NCBI GenBank assembly: GCA_030377945.1
Contig: JAUCGD010000018.1
Location: 1-34,299 of the forward strand
Reading direction: 5' to 3'
Source of the DNA: Desulfobacterales bacterium HSG17
Lineage (GTDB): Bacteria > Desulfobacterota > Desulfobacteria > Desulfobacterales > Desulfococcaceae
Length of the DNA stretch: 34,299 bases
The notes below the pieces were generated by a model that ran no database searches, had not been told where the DNA came from, and saw only the letters and a program-made list of their open reading frames with translations. Position 1 is the stretch's first letter; each line of letters opens with the position of its first letter. Below are positions 21,725 to 31,700 of this stretch, piece after piece. A program made the position numbers and the translations under genes.

Positions 21725-22852
21725 ATGAAAAAAAGTTTCAGGATTAATTTAATTGTATTGGCCTGCTCATTTATTTTTTTAATAATCAATGCACATTCAA
21801 AAGAGCCGGTTCAAATAGGGCTTTCAGCCCCCTTAACCGGTAAATTTTCAGGGTATGGAAATAATTTTCAAAAAGCAATTGATCTTGCCATTGAATCAAT
21901 AAATAAAACCGGGGGTATTGACGGACGACCTCTTGAACTGATTGTGAGAGACTCAGAAGGAATGCCCACAAAGGCCAAAAGAATTGCAAGGGAATTTGGC
22001 AAGAATCACCAAATTGCGGCAGTAATAGGTAATTTTTCCAGCAGCAGCTCAATGGCAGCCCGTCCAATTTATGACAGAAATACCCTTGTACAATTATCAC
22101 CAACTTCATCCCATCCTGCTTATGCATCAGGAAGCCCTTACAGTTTTGAAATTATCGGAACCCAGGACGGAGAAAGCCTTTTTATGGCTAAGCAGGCAGT
22201 TAGTGTCTTTGGAAAAAAGAAACTGGGGGTTTTATTCATGAACAATGACTGGGGGATTGCAAGCCAGAAATTCTTTGTTGATGAGGCTAAACGTCTTGGT
22301 GCGGAAATTGTTGCCCTGGAATCCTTTTTTGCTGAAACAAAGGATTTTAAGCCTGTTTTGGAAAAGATTTATAAAGCAAAACCTGAAGTGCTTTTTATCC
22401 CTTCAATGTACAATACTGCTGCTTTGATTCTCAAGGAAAAAAAGAAGCTTGGCTGGAATGATCTTATTGTGATGTCGCCGAAATCATTGTATAACCCAAA
22501 GCTCATTGAATTAGGAAGTGATGCTGTGGAAGGAATTTATATCAATGCCATATTTTTTCCTGAAGATCCAAGAGCTGAGGTTCAAAAATTTGCTAAGGCA
22601 TATGAAGGAAAATACGGACAGGCTCCTGATATGTTTGCAGCCCTGGCATATGATTGTGTTTATCTTCTGGCACAGGCCATAAAACAGGCAGGTACTGACG
22701 ACCGCAAGGCAATCAGGGATGCACTTGCAGGTATTAAAGATTTTTCAGGTGTTGTGGGAAAAATCCAATTCACAGAACATGGAGATGTTAAAAGAGAAAC
22801 TTTTCTATTGCAGGTTAAAAACGGTGAATTTGTTTTATTCTCAGGGAAATAA
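21725..22852 (+). CDS. ABC transporter substrate-binding protein, LivK type
   Basis: The 375-residue periplasmic protein has signal peptide MKKSFRINLIVLACSFIFLI, cleaved near INAHS-KEP. The mature part is a Peripla_BP_6 fold: VQIGLSAPLTGKFSGYGNNF, INKTGGIDGRPLELIVRDSEG, AVIGNFSSSSSMA, and a late FAALAYDCVYLLAQAI. Such proteins bind branched-chain amino acids, amides or aromatic acids. I start at the Met preceded by GGGAGAA; an earlier ATG at 21677 would place 16 residues before the signal peptide. No liv permease or ATPase genes are near, and a chemoreceptor gene follows 47 bp later, so it may serve as sensor ligand carrier rather than transporter. Confidence 0.85.
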   Translation: MKKSFRINLIVLACSFIFLIINAHSKEPVQIGLSAPLTGKFSGYGNNFQKAIDLAIESINKTGGIDGRPLELIVRDSEGMPTKAKRIAREFGKNHQIAAVIGNFSSSSSMAARPIYDRNTLVQLSPTSSHPAYASGSPYSFEIIGTQDGESLFMAKQAVSVFGKKKLGVLFMNNDWGIASQKFFVDEAKRLGAEIVALESFFAETKDFKPVLEKIYKAKPEVLFIPSMYNTAALILKEKKKLGWNDLIVMSPKSLYNPKLIELGSDAVEGIYINAIFFPEDPRAEVQKFAKAYEGKYGQAPDMFAALAYDCVYLLAQAIKQAGTDDRKAIRDALAGIKDFSGVVGKIQFTEHGDVKRETFLLQVKNGEFVLFSGK

Positions 22853-22899
22853 TATCAATACTTTCCGGCCTATTATGATATTTACAGGAGGATATTTAA

Positions 22900-24690
22900 A
22901 TGAATATTCGTATATCGCGCTTAAAAATAACAACAAAACTTTTTCTGATTAATCTTTTGGCTATTTTCATTGTCAGCGTGGTTCTTCTGATAGTATTTGT
23001 ATCATTTGATAATGTAAAATCATTGATTGCTACCACCTTTAAAAAAGATATAAGCGAGATATTGAAAAATACACAGGTTGGAAACGAACTTGCAGGTGTT
23101 TTTGGAAACCTCCTTACAGGTATGCTGTATGGTGAAGAAAAAGAGGTTAAAGAGAAAATTACCAATGTCATACAAAAAATTAATGCTCTGGATATAAAAA
23201 GCACATCCCTGCAATCTAATCTGGCACTGGAGCAATTCACAAATAAAATGATGACACTTCTTGAGCAGTCCTCTCAATTAAAGGGATTTATAGACAATTT
23301 TAGAAAACTTGAAAGTGAATTTGTATATAATCTTGAAATTTTACACGATATTATCGAAGAAAAAATAGAAATATCAGAGGATAACAAGCCTTTTCTTAGT
23401 TATCTTACACAGCTTCAGGCCATGAATACCAGGTATCGTGAAACATTTTACAATATAGCAGGTCAGGTTCATTTATTAAAAGATAAAAAACTTTTTTCCG
23501 ATAAAAGTGAATTACAGATAGATTCCCATCCTGTTGTTGCTGCTTTGGACAGTTTGTTACTGGAACTTATGACTCTGGCTGCAACAGATATTGATATCAA
23601 GGAGCAGGGAAAACAGCTTACTGATATTGTAAGAAATTATAAACAGTCAATTGTTCAATACCTGCAACTTCTCAGTCAATTCCAAAAACAGCTTATAGGA
23701 ATGAATAAAGCTAAAGAAGATTTTATGGCTTTACTGGGAAAAAGCAATGCTGAAATTATAAGCAAAACCGGAATTATTCAAGAACAGATTGGAAATAAGG
23801 TTCAATGGGCAAAAAAGATTATTTCGCTTTTGTCAGGGCTTATCATCTTTGTGCTGATAATGATGACATTTTCAGTAATAAAAATGGTTTCACCCATAAA
23901 AAAGCTTATTGAGCAGCTCACTGAAAGTTATAAACAGGTAATGTCAGCTTCAGGCCAGGTCTCTTCTGCCAGCAATATATTGGCAGACGGTACTTCAGGG
24001 CAGGCATCTTCCATTGAAGAATCTTCAGCCTCCCTGGAAGAATTATCTGCAATGACAAAGCTGAATGCAGACAATGCTTCTATTGCAAATCAACTGGCAG
24101 ATAAAAATAGAAATATGGTAAAAAAAACCGCCGGTTCCATTGAAAATCTTACTCAATCAATGTCAGAAATCGCAGATTCAAGTGAGGAAATATCAAAAAT
24201 TATAAAAAATATAGAGGAGATTGCTTTTCAGACTAATCTCCTTGCTCTTAATGCTGCCATTGAAGCTGCAAGGGCTGGAGAAACAGGTTCAGGATTTGCA
24301 GTAGTTGCAGAAGAAGTAAGAAGTCTGGCTTTGAAAGTAGGCAGGGAATCAAAAAATACTTCAAACCTGATAGAAAGTACTGTTAATAAAATCAAAACTG
24401 CCAGTGATTTTGTTTCTGAAACAGATCAGACCTTTGCCCAGGTGCGCACCAATGCAGGAAAGGTGGTAAACCTTGTTGGAGAGATTGCAGCAGCTTCCCA
24501 GGAGCAGGCACTGGGCATAAACCAGATTAACAAGGCTGTTACGGAAATAGAAAGAATTACCCAGCAGAATGCAGCAAGTTCACAGGAAACCGCTGCTGCA
24601 TCAGAGCAGATGAATGCCCAGGCAGAATACATGAAAAGTCTGTTAGATGCTTTATCAATTTTGATAGGTGGAAAAAAAGTACAGGGTTAA
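22900..24690 (+). CDS. Methyl-accepting chemotaxis protein
   Basis: The protein has 596 residues. TM1 is at about 11-33 ([20 protein letters not shown]). A helical periplasmic sensor spans about 34-305 and TM2 about 308-328 ([14 protein letters not shown]). A short [10 protein letters not shown] linker takes the place of a full HAMP. The signalling domain has its tip at [22 protein letters not shown] (about 443-464) followed by [14 protein letters not shown], which binds CheA/CheW. There is no CheR-docking pentapeptide at the C-terminus. AGGAGG at 22886-22891 is a strong ribosome site. It sits directly behind the LivK-like gene, suggesting that the binding protein feeds its sensory domain. 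Confidence 0.93.
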   Translation: MNIRISRLKITTKLFLINLLAIFIVSVVLLIVFVSFDNVKSLIATTFKKDISEILKNTQVGNELAGVFGNLLTGMLYGEEKEVKEKITNVIQKINALDIKSTSLQSNLALEQFTNKMMTLLEQSSQLKGFIDNFRKLESEFVYNLEILHDIIEEKIEISEDNKPFLSYLTQLQAMNTRYRETFYNIAGQVHLLKDKKLFSDKSELQIDSHPVVAALDSLLLELMTLAATDIDIKEQGKQLTDIVRNYKQSIVQYLQLLSQFQKQLIGMNKAKEDFMALLGKSNAEIISKTGIIQEQIGNKVQWAKKIISLLSGLIIFVLIMMTFSVIKMVSPIKKLIEQLTESYKQVMSASGQVSSASNILADGTSGQASSIEESSASLEELSAMTKLNADNASIANQLADKNRNMVKKTAGSIENLTQSMSEIADSSEEISKIIKNIEEIAFQTNLLALNAAIEAARAGETGSGFAVVAEEVRSLALKVGRESKNTSNLIESTVNKIKTASDFVSETDQTFAQVRTNAGKVVNLVGEIAAASQEQALGINQINKAVTEIERITQQNAASSQETAAASEQMNAQAEYMKSLLDALSILIGGKKVQG

Positions 24691-24700
24691 AATTTGTCAT

Positions 24701-25540
24701 ATGAGGGTTATATTTGACAAAGGAATATCTGTTTTTGAAACCCACAGCCTGGAATGGATCCGTATAAAAACACCCAGTCCCAAAGCCATAGCTTTCATAC
24801 CTCCCCTCATAGGCGGACATTATGCACAGCAGATTCGATATTTCCGGCCATTGCTTTACAAAAATTTTGACATTATTTCATTTAATTATTCAGGACATGG
24901 AAAATCCACAAATAAATTTTCTTTGGAAGCCAGTCTGAGAGATACGGTTAACATACTGGATCATGCCATCAGGATCAGCCGGAAAGAAAATATACCAATT
25001 TACGGAATTGCTTCCTGCTATGCTTCCATTCCCTTGTTTTATGGATGTGCATATTTTAAAGAACCTTTAACAAAAATAATTCTTATCAATGCTGTCTGTG
25101 ATCTTAATCCTAAAGCTGTTACCCGGTCTTTTATATCCTATTACAAGGAGATATACCATTCTCAAAAAAAATTTCCCAGGCTTATGGATGTTATTTATCA
25201 ATATTCGGATTTCATGTTTCCTGATATATTAAAAAACAGGCATTCTTTTGGAATGCTCAAACGAAAACGGACAAGGCTGGTTAAAACTATTTATGATTTT
25301 TTTACATTAAAACCTCTTAATTCTGTTAGATTAAGCAATACTCCCGGATTATGTCTGTATAGTTCTGAAGACAGGATTTTAAAAATATTTGATTCAGGGT
25401 CAAAATCAAAATATGAACATGTTATTCAAAATATATGCCCTCAAATCCGATTTAAGATTTTGGATGGAGATCATTATCTTTCCCATTCTGCTGTTAGAAA
25501 AAAAGCAATAAAGCTGATTTTGAAATTCTTCAGCATCTAA
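24701..25540 (+). CDS. Alpha/beta hydrolase-like protein with a Cys elbow
   Basis: The protein has 279 residues from the ATG at 24701; a GTG at 24668 inside the chemoreceptor gene would add 11. IISFNYSGHGKSTNK (about 62-76) is the strand-turn common to serine hydrolases. The nucleophile elbow reads YGIASCYASIP: no GxSxG, but A-S-C-Y-A fits Sm-x-Nu-x-Sm with Cys as nucleophile. LYSSEDRIL and ILDGDHYLSHS supply the acid and His. The closest activities would be dienelactone hydrolase-like or acyl-transfer types. Role unknown; it may be transcribed with the chemoreceptor gene. Confidence 0.65.
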   Translation: MRVIFDKGISVFETHSLEWIRIKTPSPKAIAFIPPLIGGHYAQQIRYFRPLLYKNFDIISFNYSGHGKSTNKFSLEASLRDTVNILDHAIRISRKENIPIYGIASCYASIPLFYGCAYFKEPLTKIILINAVCDLNPKAVTRSFISYYKEIYHSQKKFPRLMDVIYQYSDFMFPDILKNRHSFGMLKRKRTRLVKTIYDFFTLKPLNSVRLSNTPGLCLYSSEDRILKIFDSGSKSKYEHVIQNICPQIRFKILDGDHYLSHSAVRKKAIKLILKFFSI

Positions 25541-25586
25541 AATTGAGACCAGCTTAATTAAGACCAGGCCTTGAAATCCTTGTTTA

Positions 25587-25907
25587 TTACTGCTGAACTC
25601 CTCTTTGAATACTTCTTATTCCTTGTTTAATGCCTTCCTGGGTCATTGGAGCATCCAGGCAGTTTTCTGTGATTGCCGCGTCTTTTCCAGGAATACAGCT
25701 CCTGTCTTCAGTATTTTTTGCAGCACATACTCCCCATTGAAAACCTATGTCATAGCAGTTTGAGTTTGCAGCAGGGGATTTTGTCAAAACCGATTTATCT
25801 GGTTTGCCTGATTTATCATAAAGGGGCTTTATTTCCTGTTTTTTTGTATTTGAAGAACATGATAACAATGCAAAAGTTATAAAAATAATAATTACAAATT
25901 TATTCAT
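25587..25907 (-). CDS. Small lipoprotein
   Basis: This 106-residue protein has a lipoprotein signal MNKFVIIIFITFALLSCSSN with lipobox LLSC (Cys17). The mature part has four further Cys (CYDIGFQWGVC, CIPGKDAAITENC) that could form two disulfides, consistent with a periplasmic location. I do not recognise its family. It overlaps the stop of the DUF6909-like gene by ATGA, so it is the last gene of a minus-strand operon and probably translationally coupled. Confidence 0.75.
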   Translation of the reverse strand: MNKFVIIIFITFALLSCSSNTKKQEIKPLYDKSGKPDKSVLTKSPAANSNCYDIGFQWGVCAAKNTEDRSCIPGKDAAITENCLDAPMTQEGIKQGIRSIQRGVQQ

Positions 25908-27604
25908 TGCTGCTCCTTTTCAATTTTATGAAGAATCTTTTCAAGAATAACCTTTGTCACCATATATGTCGGCCTGACTCCTTCATCTCCCATATCCCCT
26001 GCTGCAAGGGTTTGACCGCTTATCAGCGGATTATCAGAAGCATAGTAGGCATAGCGTACTTTAATTGTATTTGAAATATGACCTTTAATAATTGCCGCGC
26101 TGATCGCTCTCTGATAATGGCCGCCTTCCATCTCAAGCCCAACTGTATTCCAGCTTGACTGGAATTTTTCCAGCATATCTCTGTTTTGCAGGGATGTACC
26201 TAAAACAGTAATCACAGGACCTGAATAAATATTAATATCATCATTAAAATCTGTTTTTTTCAGATCATTTTCAAAAATATAATTATCAGAAGATCCTTCT
26301 ATTACATGGGCTGTGGCCAGCATAATATCTCCTTTCTTTCCAGGCAGAATTCCTGCTTTGCCCATAACAGACACAGAGCTGACATTCATCAGGTCAGTGT
26401 GGCTGTCCGTTAAATACGGATTAAGAAGGGAATCCATAACCTCAAATGCCTGGGTTCCAAATGCATAGTCCATAACCAGGATAACAGGTTTTTCGTTTTT
26501 GATTATTTCAGGGTCAATATTGATTTCAGGATGAAACGGCATTGATTCAAGATACGCTGTGTCAATAAGCTGGCAGTCAATATGGGTTCCTGATTTATCT
26601 TTAATCTCATATAATCCATGTTTTTTTGCATAATCAAGAACAACATTGCCCCGGTTTCTCAATAGTTGTATCAGGTCAAAAATATTATCTGTGGGATTAC
26701 CTCTTTGATCTGCTTTAACAGCTGAAAATCCGTAAACAAGATTTAAAACACTGTGAAGATTTGCACTGATGATATGCAGTGGACGATTTTTTAAATCCAG
26801 CTCGTTTAATCTTGTTTTAATATCATCTGCCCATTTTTTTCCGTATTTTTGATGCCCGATTACACTCATCAAAGATGGAGTTAAATAGATAATCTGGGCA
26901 TTATCTTTTGATTCACGTTCATCTTCAATTCTTTTTCCCAGATGATATATTAATGAAAAAAGACCGTTATTAGTTTTATGATTTATTTTATTGCTTTCAA
27001 AATAATCATAGGTGCTTCGTGTTTCAAAATATGATCTGCCTAAAACTATGCTTAAATTCCATATTGCCTGTTCCAGTTTTCCTTTGGTAAGTTCAGCAGT
27101 GGATAAAGCTGTTTTTTCCAGTGCTTTCCATTCAAGGGTTTTATTTCCTGCTTCATCATTTATCCTGCGATGAATTTTCCTTGCTTCAATGTCTAAAAAG
27201 GTAAGATGGGTTAATATATCGTAAATTTCGCTTAAGCCCCTGGTTATGGCAAAGCACATTCCTTTATTGTTGATCCGATAGCATGAACGCCTTCGTTTAA
27301 GAGGCTCAAGCTTTTCAAAAACGCTGTTTCCAAACTGTTCTTCTTCTGTCAGAATAATACGGGTACATGCTTCAATTCCCCGCGGAAGACGGTCAATAAC
27401 ATATTCAAGACCGTTAAGCTCAACTATCCTGGAATCATTCATGCTTCCGTATATTTCCGGGCTGAGGCTTGCCAGGCATTCTGCCAGGGATTGGCCCATC
27501 TTTTCCGAAGGCCGGTAAAAACCTCTTAAAGCCAGTGCATGGGCAATGGTTTTAAAAGACTGGACAGATATGCGGGCCTGCTGTGCTCTGGTCAGATCCT
27601 GCAT
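25904..27604 (-). CDS. DUF6909-like protein with phosphorylase-like C-terminus
   Basis: This 566-residue protein appears soluble. The N-terminal ~220 residues are helical (LTHLTFLDIEARKIHRRIND). A middle alpha/beta region follows (QIIYLTPSLMSVIGH, RPLHIISANLHSVLN). The C-terminal part resembles purine nucleoside phosphorylases: VSVMGKAGILPGKKGDIMLA and WNTVGLEMEGGHYQRAI, where the MEGG/MEG motif contacts ribose in the PNP family, and VRYAYYASDNPL. I associate the full-length architecture with DUF6909, function unknown. AGGAGG (27609-27614) precedes the start. It follows a PD-(D/E)XK-like gene by 57 bp and overlaps the lipoprotein gene. Confidence 0.65.
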   Translation of the reverse strand: MQDLTRAQQARISVQSFKTIAHALALRGFYRPSEKMGQSLAECLASLSPEIYGSMNDSRIVELNGLEYVIDRLPRGIEACTRIILTEEEQFGNSVFEKLEPLKRRRSCYRINNKGMCFAITRGLSEIYDILTHLTFLDIEARKIHRRINDEAGNKTLEWKALEKTALSTAELTKGKLEQAIWNLSIVLGRSYFETRSTYDYFESNKINHKTNNGLFSLIYHLGKRIEDERESKDNAQIIYLTPSLMSVIGHQKYGKKWADDIKTRLNELDLKNRPLHIISANLHSVLNLVYGFSAVKADQRGNPTDNIFDLIQLLRNRGNVVLDYAKKHGLYEIKDKSGTHIDCQLIDTAYLESMPFHPEINIDPEIIKNEKPVILVMDYAFGTQAFEVMDSLLNPYLTDSHTDLMNVSSVSVMGKAGILPGKKGDIMLATAHVIEGSSDNYIFENDLKKTDFNDDINIYSGPVITVLGTSLQNRDMLEKFQSSWNTVGLEMEGGHYQRAISAAIIKGHISNTIKVRYAYYASDNPLISGQTLAAGDMGDEGVRPTYMVTKVILEKILHKIEKEQQ

Positions 27605-27661
27605 AGGAATCCTCCTTGTTGTTCAGAATTATCAAAATTTGAGTATATTCATCTTTAGAAC

Positions 27662-28264
27662 TCAGACTGATTTGGCTGCTTTATCAAAAATAAACTTCAA
27701 TGCTCCAAATAATTTATTCAGGTCGCTAACAGTAAAACTGTCAATATTTTTAGTAAAATCCTGCCCTGTTAATCTCCCGAATTCCCATAATTTTCCATCT
27801 GTAACTATACCGTAAACAGGTAGTTCAAAGTTATTGTTAAGGTATTTTGCAGCAACAAGCTCTGACAGACATTGTGCCCATCCTTGTTCAAAATCATTTT
27901 TCTTTGCTTCTGCTACAACAGCTAATGGAAATTCCAGCATAGTTTTTCCCAAGTCGGATTTTTTTGAAAGCAAATAATCAGGAGTGCCGCTCAATTTTTC
28001 ATCATATGCAATAGACTTTTGAATCCATAATGAAATTTTTTTATAATAATTTTTATACATTTCACCCAGCATAGGGAAAATAATAATTTCACGTCTGGCT
28101 GCTTCAGATGAAAAAATATCCATATTTTTTTGATTAAATTCAAATTCTTTAATAAAAATATCCGATATTTTATGATCCTTTATAATAACAAAATTATCTT
28201 CCTCATATTTTATCTTGTATTCAGACTGGACTTGAGAAATTGTTTTATAGTCAATAAATGCCAT
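27662..28264 (-). CDS. PD-(D/E)XK nuclease-like protein
   Basis: This 200-residue protein has the nuclease core GTPDYLL (about 93-99, Asp), then LAVVAEAKKNDFEQGWAQC (about 114-132, ExK plus the downstream Gln) and YGIVTDGKLWEFGRL. This is the type I restriction HsdR N-terminal-like layout used by many small stand-alone proteins. The active-site pattern D...ExK looks complete. It lacks helicase or recognition domains, so its target is unknown. First gene of a likely operon with the DUF6909-like and lipoprotein genes. Confidence 0.65.
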   Translation of the reverse strand: MAFIDYKTISQVQSEYKIKYEEDNFVIIKDHKISDIFIKEFEFNQKNMDIFSSEAARREIIIFPMLGEMYKNYYKKISLWIQKSIAYDEKLSGTPDYLLSKKSDLGKTMLEFPLAVVAEAKKNDFEQGWAQCLSELVAAKYLNNNFELPVYGIVTDGKLWEFGRLTGQDFTKNIDSFTVSDLNKLFGALKFIFDKAAKSV

Positions 28265-28329
28265 AATATTTGACTCCTATCTTACTGAATTATTATAGTC
28301 ACCAGAAAAACATGATAGTCGAGTATAAA

Positions 28330-28666
28330 CTTAGGAAACTCCTAATAAATAAAATACCCGCATCAAGCTGGGGAATAAATCCCCCAGCTACAAGCAAAAC
28401 CACCCTAAAGGGTGCTGAATAAATAACAAAATAGACATATCGGAAATAAGGATTTCCACCGTAGGGTGCGTTAGGCGATAGCCGTAACGCACCGTTATTA
28501 TAAGGTTGCGGTGCGTTACGCTGCGCTAACGCACCCTACAAAAATTATTTCCGATAATGTCTAATATAACTTTAACAGCAGGCTTTAGCCTGGTTTAGCT
28601 TGTAGCCTGGAGCTTTAGCTCCAGGCCGCATGGGTAGATTAATAATTAGCAAATCCCTTACTAAAA
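28330..28666. repeat. Hairpin block copy B, inverted relative to 2066-2269, with an insertion
   Basis: It is the reverse complement of 2066-2269, with the same four hairpins in the same order. It carries 133 extra bases, nearly all of which are the TIR-bounded element 28432-28563. Minor substitutions (for example GCGGCCTGGAGC for GTAGCCTGGAGC) show some divergence. It fills the gap between the PD-(D/E)XK gene and the end of the kinase gene. Confidence 0.85.
28432..28563. mobile_element. 132-bp MITE-like element, TAGACAT family, copy 1
   Basis: Left end TAGACATATCGGAAATAA (28432-28449). Right end TTATTTCCGATAATGTCTA (28545-28563), its complement apart from one missing T. Internal palindromes pair GTAGGGTGCGTTAG with CTAACGCACCCTAC and GTAACGCACC with GGTGCGTTAC. 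TA lies at both outer edges, as expected for TA-targeting (IS630/Tc1-mariner-like) mobilisation, but no transposase is present. The uninterrupted block at 2066-2269 shows the matching empty site, except for three additional bases at the right junction. Confidence 0.85.
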
Positions 28667-28710
28667 GTTTTTTCCCATTTTTAAGCAAAAAGCAAGTTTT
28701 ATATATGCCC

Positions 28711-31700
28711 TCAAGAGAACTCATCAAGCACCTTTCTGATTATTTGTGCCATGTCAGATTTAATAATCGGTTTCATAAGTATATCATTGATTCCTGAAGC
28801 ATCAGCGTTCTCCTTGTTGATCCTTTCGCTGAACCCTGTGCAGATTATGACAGGTAATTCCGGCCTGATTGATTTCAATTCTCTGCCAAGCTGGTCACCT
28901 GTTATATTCGGCATATTCATATCAGAAATCACCAGGTCAAAAGCTTGCGGATTTGCCTGAAATGCTCTCAGGGCGTCTGAACTGTCCGTAAATTCTGTAA
29001 CATGATAACCAAGACGCTCAAGCATTTGTTTTACAAGATTGACAATAGGCTCTTCATCATCAACTAACAAAATACGTTCATTTCCTTCAGAAACAGTTTT
29101 AGCCTGCTTGATTTTGTCTTCACAGACCGTTTTATCCTTTAACGGTAAATAGACATTGAAAACAGTCCCCTGTCCGACTTCACTGTAAACTTTAATATCT
29201 CCTTTGTGTTCTTTGACTATTCCATAGGTTACTGCAAGTCCAAGACCGGTGCCTTTACCCTGTTCTTTGGTTGTGAAATACGGATCAAAGATTTTATTTA
29301 TATGTTCTGAGGATATCCCATGCCCTGTGTCTGTGACTGATAAACAGGCGTATCTGCCCTGGCACATGGAATCGGCTGTCAGGTCATCAGCCCTCAGTTC
29401 AACTTCCTTGAGTTGAACTGTGATTTTCCCCCCTTTGGATTCAACAGCGTGAAAAGCGTTTGTAATGATATTCATGGCGATCTGATGAATCTGGGTGGGA
29501 TCTGCTATTATTTCACCGCAGTCTGATTGGATATCCTGAATCAGTTCTATGAAGGACGGGATCGTTTTCCTGATAAGCTTTAATACTTCTTTTAGAATTT
29601 GCTGGACACGAATCTGAATCATTTCATGCTCTGATTGACGACTGAAAGCAAGTATCTGTTTTACGAGTTCACTGCCACGGAGTCCTGCTCTCAGAATTGT
29701 CTGAGCGTTTTCATATTCTTGACTATTGGGAGGAAGATCATCTATTAACATTTCTGACATGCCGACAATGGGGAACAGGAGATTGTTGAAATCATGTGCA
29801 ATTCCACCTGCAAGATTCCCGATAGCTTCCATTTTTTGCATTTGACGTATTTTCTTTTCCAGTGCCATCTTTTCTGCCTCACTTTTCCTGATATCGCTTA
29901 TATCATATTCAATTGTAAGAATAAGAGGCGGTTTGTCTCTGAATTGAACAACATTAGCGCAAACAGCTACTGGAAAGGATGAACCGTCCTTGCGGACATG
30001 GTTTGTTTCAATAATTAAAGGTTTTCCTGACATGATAATTTTTGTTCTTTCAATGCATAATCTTTTACCTTCATCATCATCAAGTTCTGCAACAGGTCTT
30101 CCGATCATCTCATTTCGGGTATATCCGTGTGCTTTGCACGCAGCTTCATTTGCATCAAGAATATCAGGAATGCCGCTGTCAGTGGGCTGAAGTATCATAC
30201 AATAGCCTCCGGCCTGCTCAAATAGTGATCTGAACATTTCCTCACTCGCTTTGAGTTCATTTTCTGCACGATTACGTTCGGTGATGTCGTTTATAATTAT
30301 TAAAGTAAAATCACCCAAAGGAACCATGTTAAATTCACAAGTCCGTTTGGTTCTGTCTTTTATTGTTAAATCCCATACCTGCATTTCGATATCGGTGTTA
30401 TCGGTTTCAGCGTTCTTAACAGCAGTTATCAATGATTGTTGTACCTTGGCTCTGTATTCCGAGTCGGGATAGGCTGTCTCCCACCATTTCTCAGCAGTTG
30501 AAATATCATTGAGTGTATATCCGAATAATTCTGTAAACTTTAAATTTAAAAACGATATATCCTGATTTGAATCTGTGATTACCATCGGGAGTGGAGATTT
30601 CTCTATCATTGTTCTGAATCGAATTTCGCTCTTTTTGAGTGCTTCCTCTGTAAATTTTCGTTCTGTGATGTCACCATAAGCGGTAGCCACACCATAATTG
30701 GCTAAAGGAATTGGAGCGGCTGTAACATTGAGCCAAGTAATTGTGCCATCCGTTTTTAAAATGCCCATCTCAGAGTTATCAATTTTGCGTTGTTCTTTTA
30801 GTGTTCGAGTACTTGCAAATTCTTCTGGGGGTAAGGGTGTGCCATCGGACTGCACAATTTTCCATTCCTGACCATTAATTGTTCGGTGTTCATGCTCGGT
30901 CTTAGTAATACCGAGTAAGAATTCAGAAATGTTATTTGTTGCGATAATTTTTCCGGTGCAGTCAGAAATGGTAATGCCCAGCGGAAATGACTCGAACAAA
31001 ACCCGGTATTTCTCTTCACTCTCCCGCAGTGAGCGTATCTGCTGCTCGATTGTATTCCCCATCTTAACAAGAGCTTTTCCATACTCTTTAAGCTCTTTAT
31101 AGGGAAACTGTCCTTTCCATGAATCGTATCTGCCGGCGGCATATTCTTGGGTAATGAGATTAAAATTCTTTAAGGGCTTATTCAGGTATCGTCTAATCAG
31201 CAATCCTGCAAAAAAAAATAGGGAGAAGAGGATCAGCAAGGTGATTTTGCCAATGTTCCATAATAACTCATTCAGACGTTCTTGAAGCGGTCGGGTTGTC
31301 AGAGAAAGTTTTATTTCTCCGACTATTTTCCCTTTATAATAAACCAGGCTTGTTTTTTGGATGTATGTTTCTCCAAGTTCTTTTTTGGCGCGTGAGTATA
31401 CCAGGTTACCGGGACGGCTCTTAATTTCCAACAAAGCGACCAGATTGTTCTGAAGCAGCGTATCACCAATGAGTCGCACAGATTGTTCATTTAAATTCCA
31501 TAATGGGCTTGTAGCGGCACCGACAAGAAAACCGATCAGGGCATCTGCTTCTTTTTCGAGTTTTACATTCATTTGTTTTTGGGCATTGAAGTACATTCCG
31601 GTTGCGGCGATCAGAGAAATAATAGAAACCATTACAGTGAGGCTTAATCCCAATCGAAACGATATGGAATACGGCTTTTCAATATTATCAGCCGTTTTAG

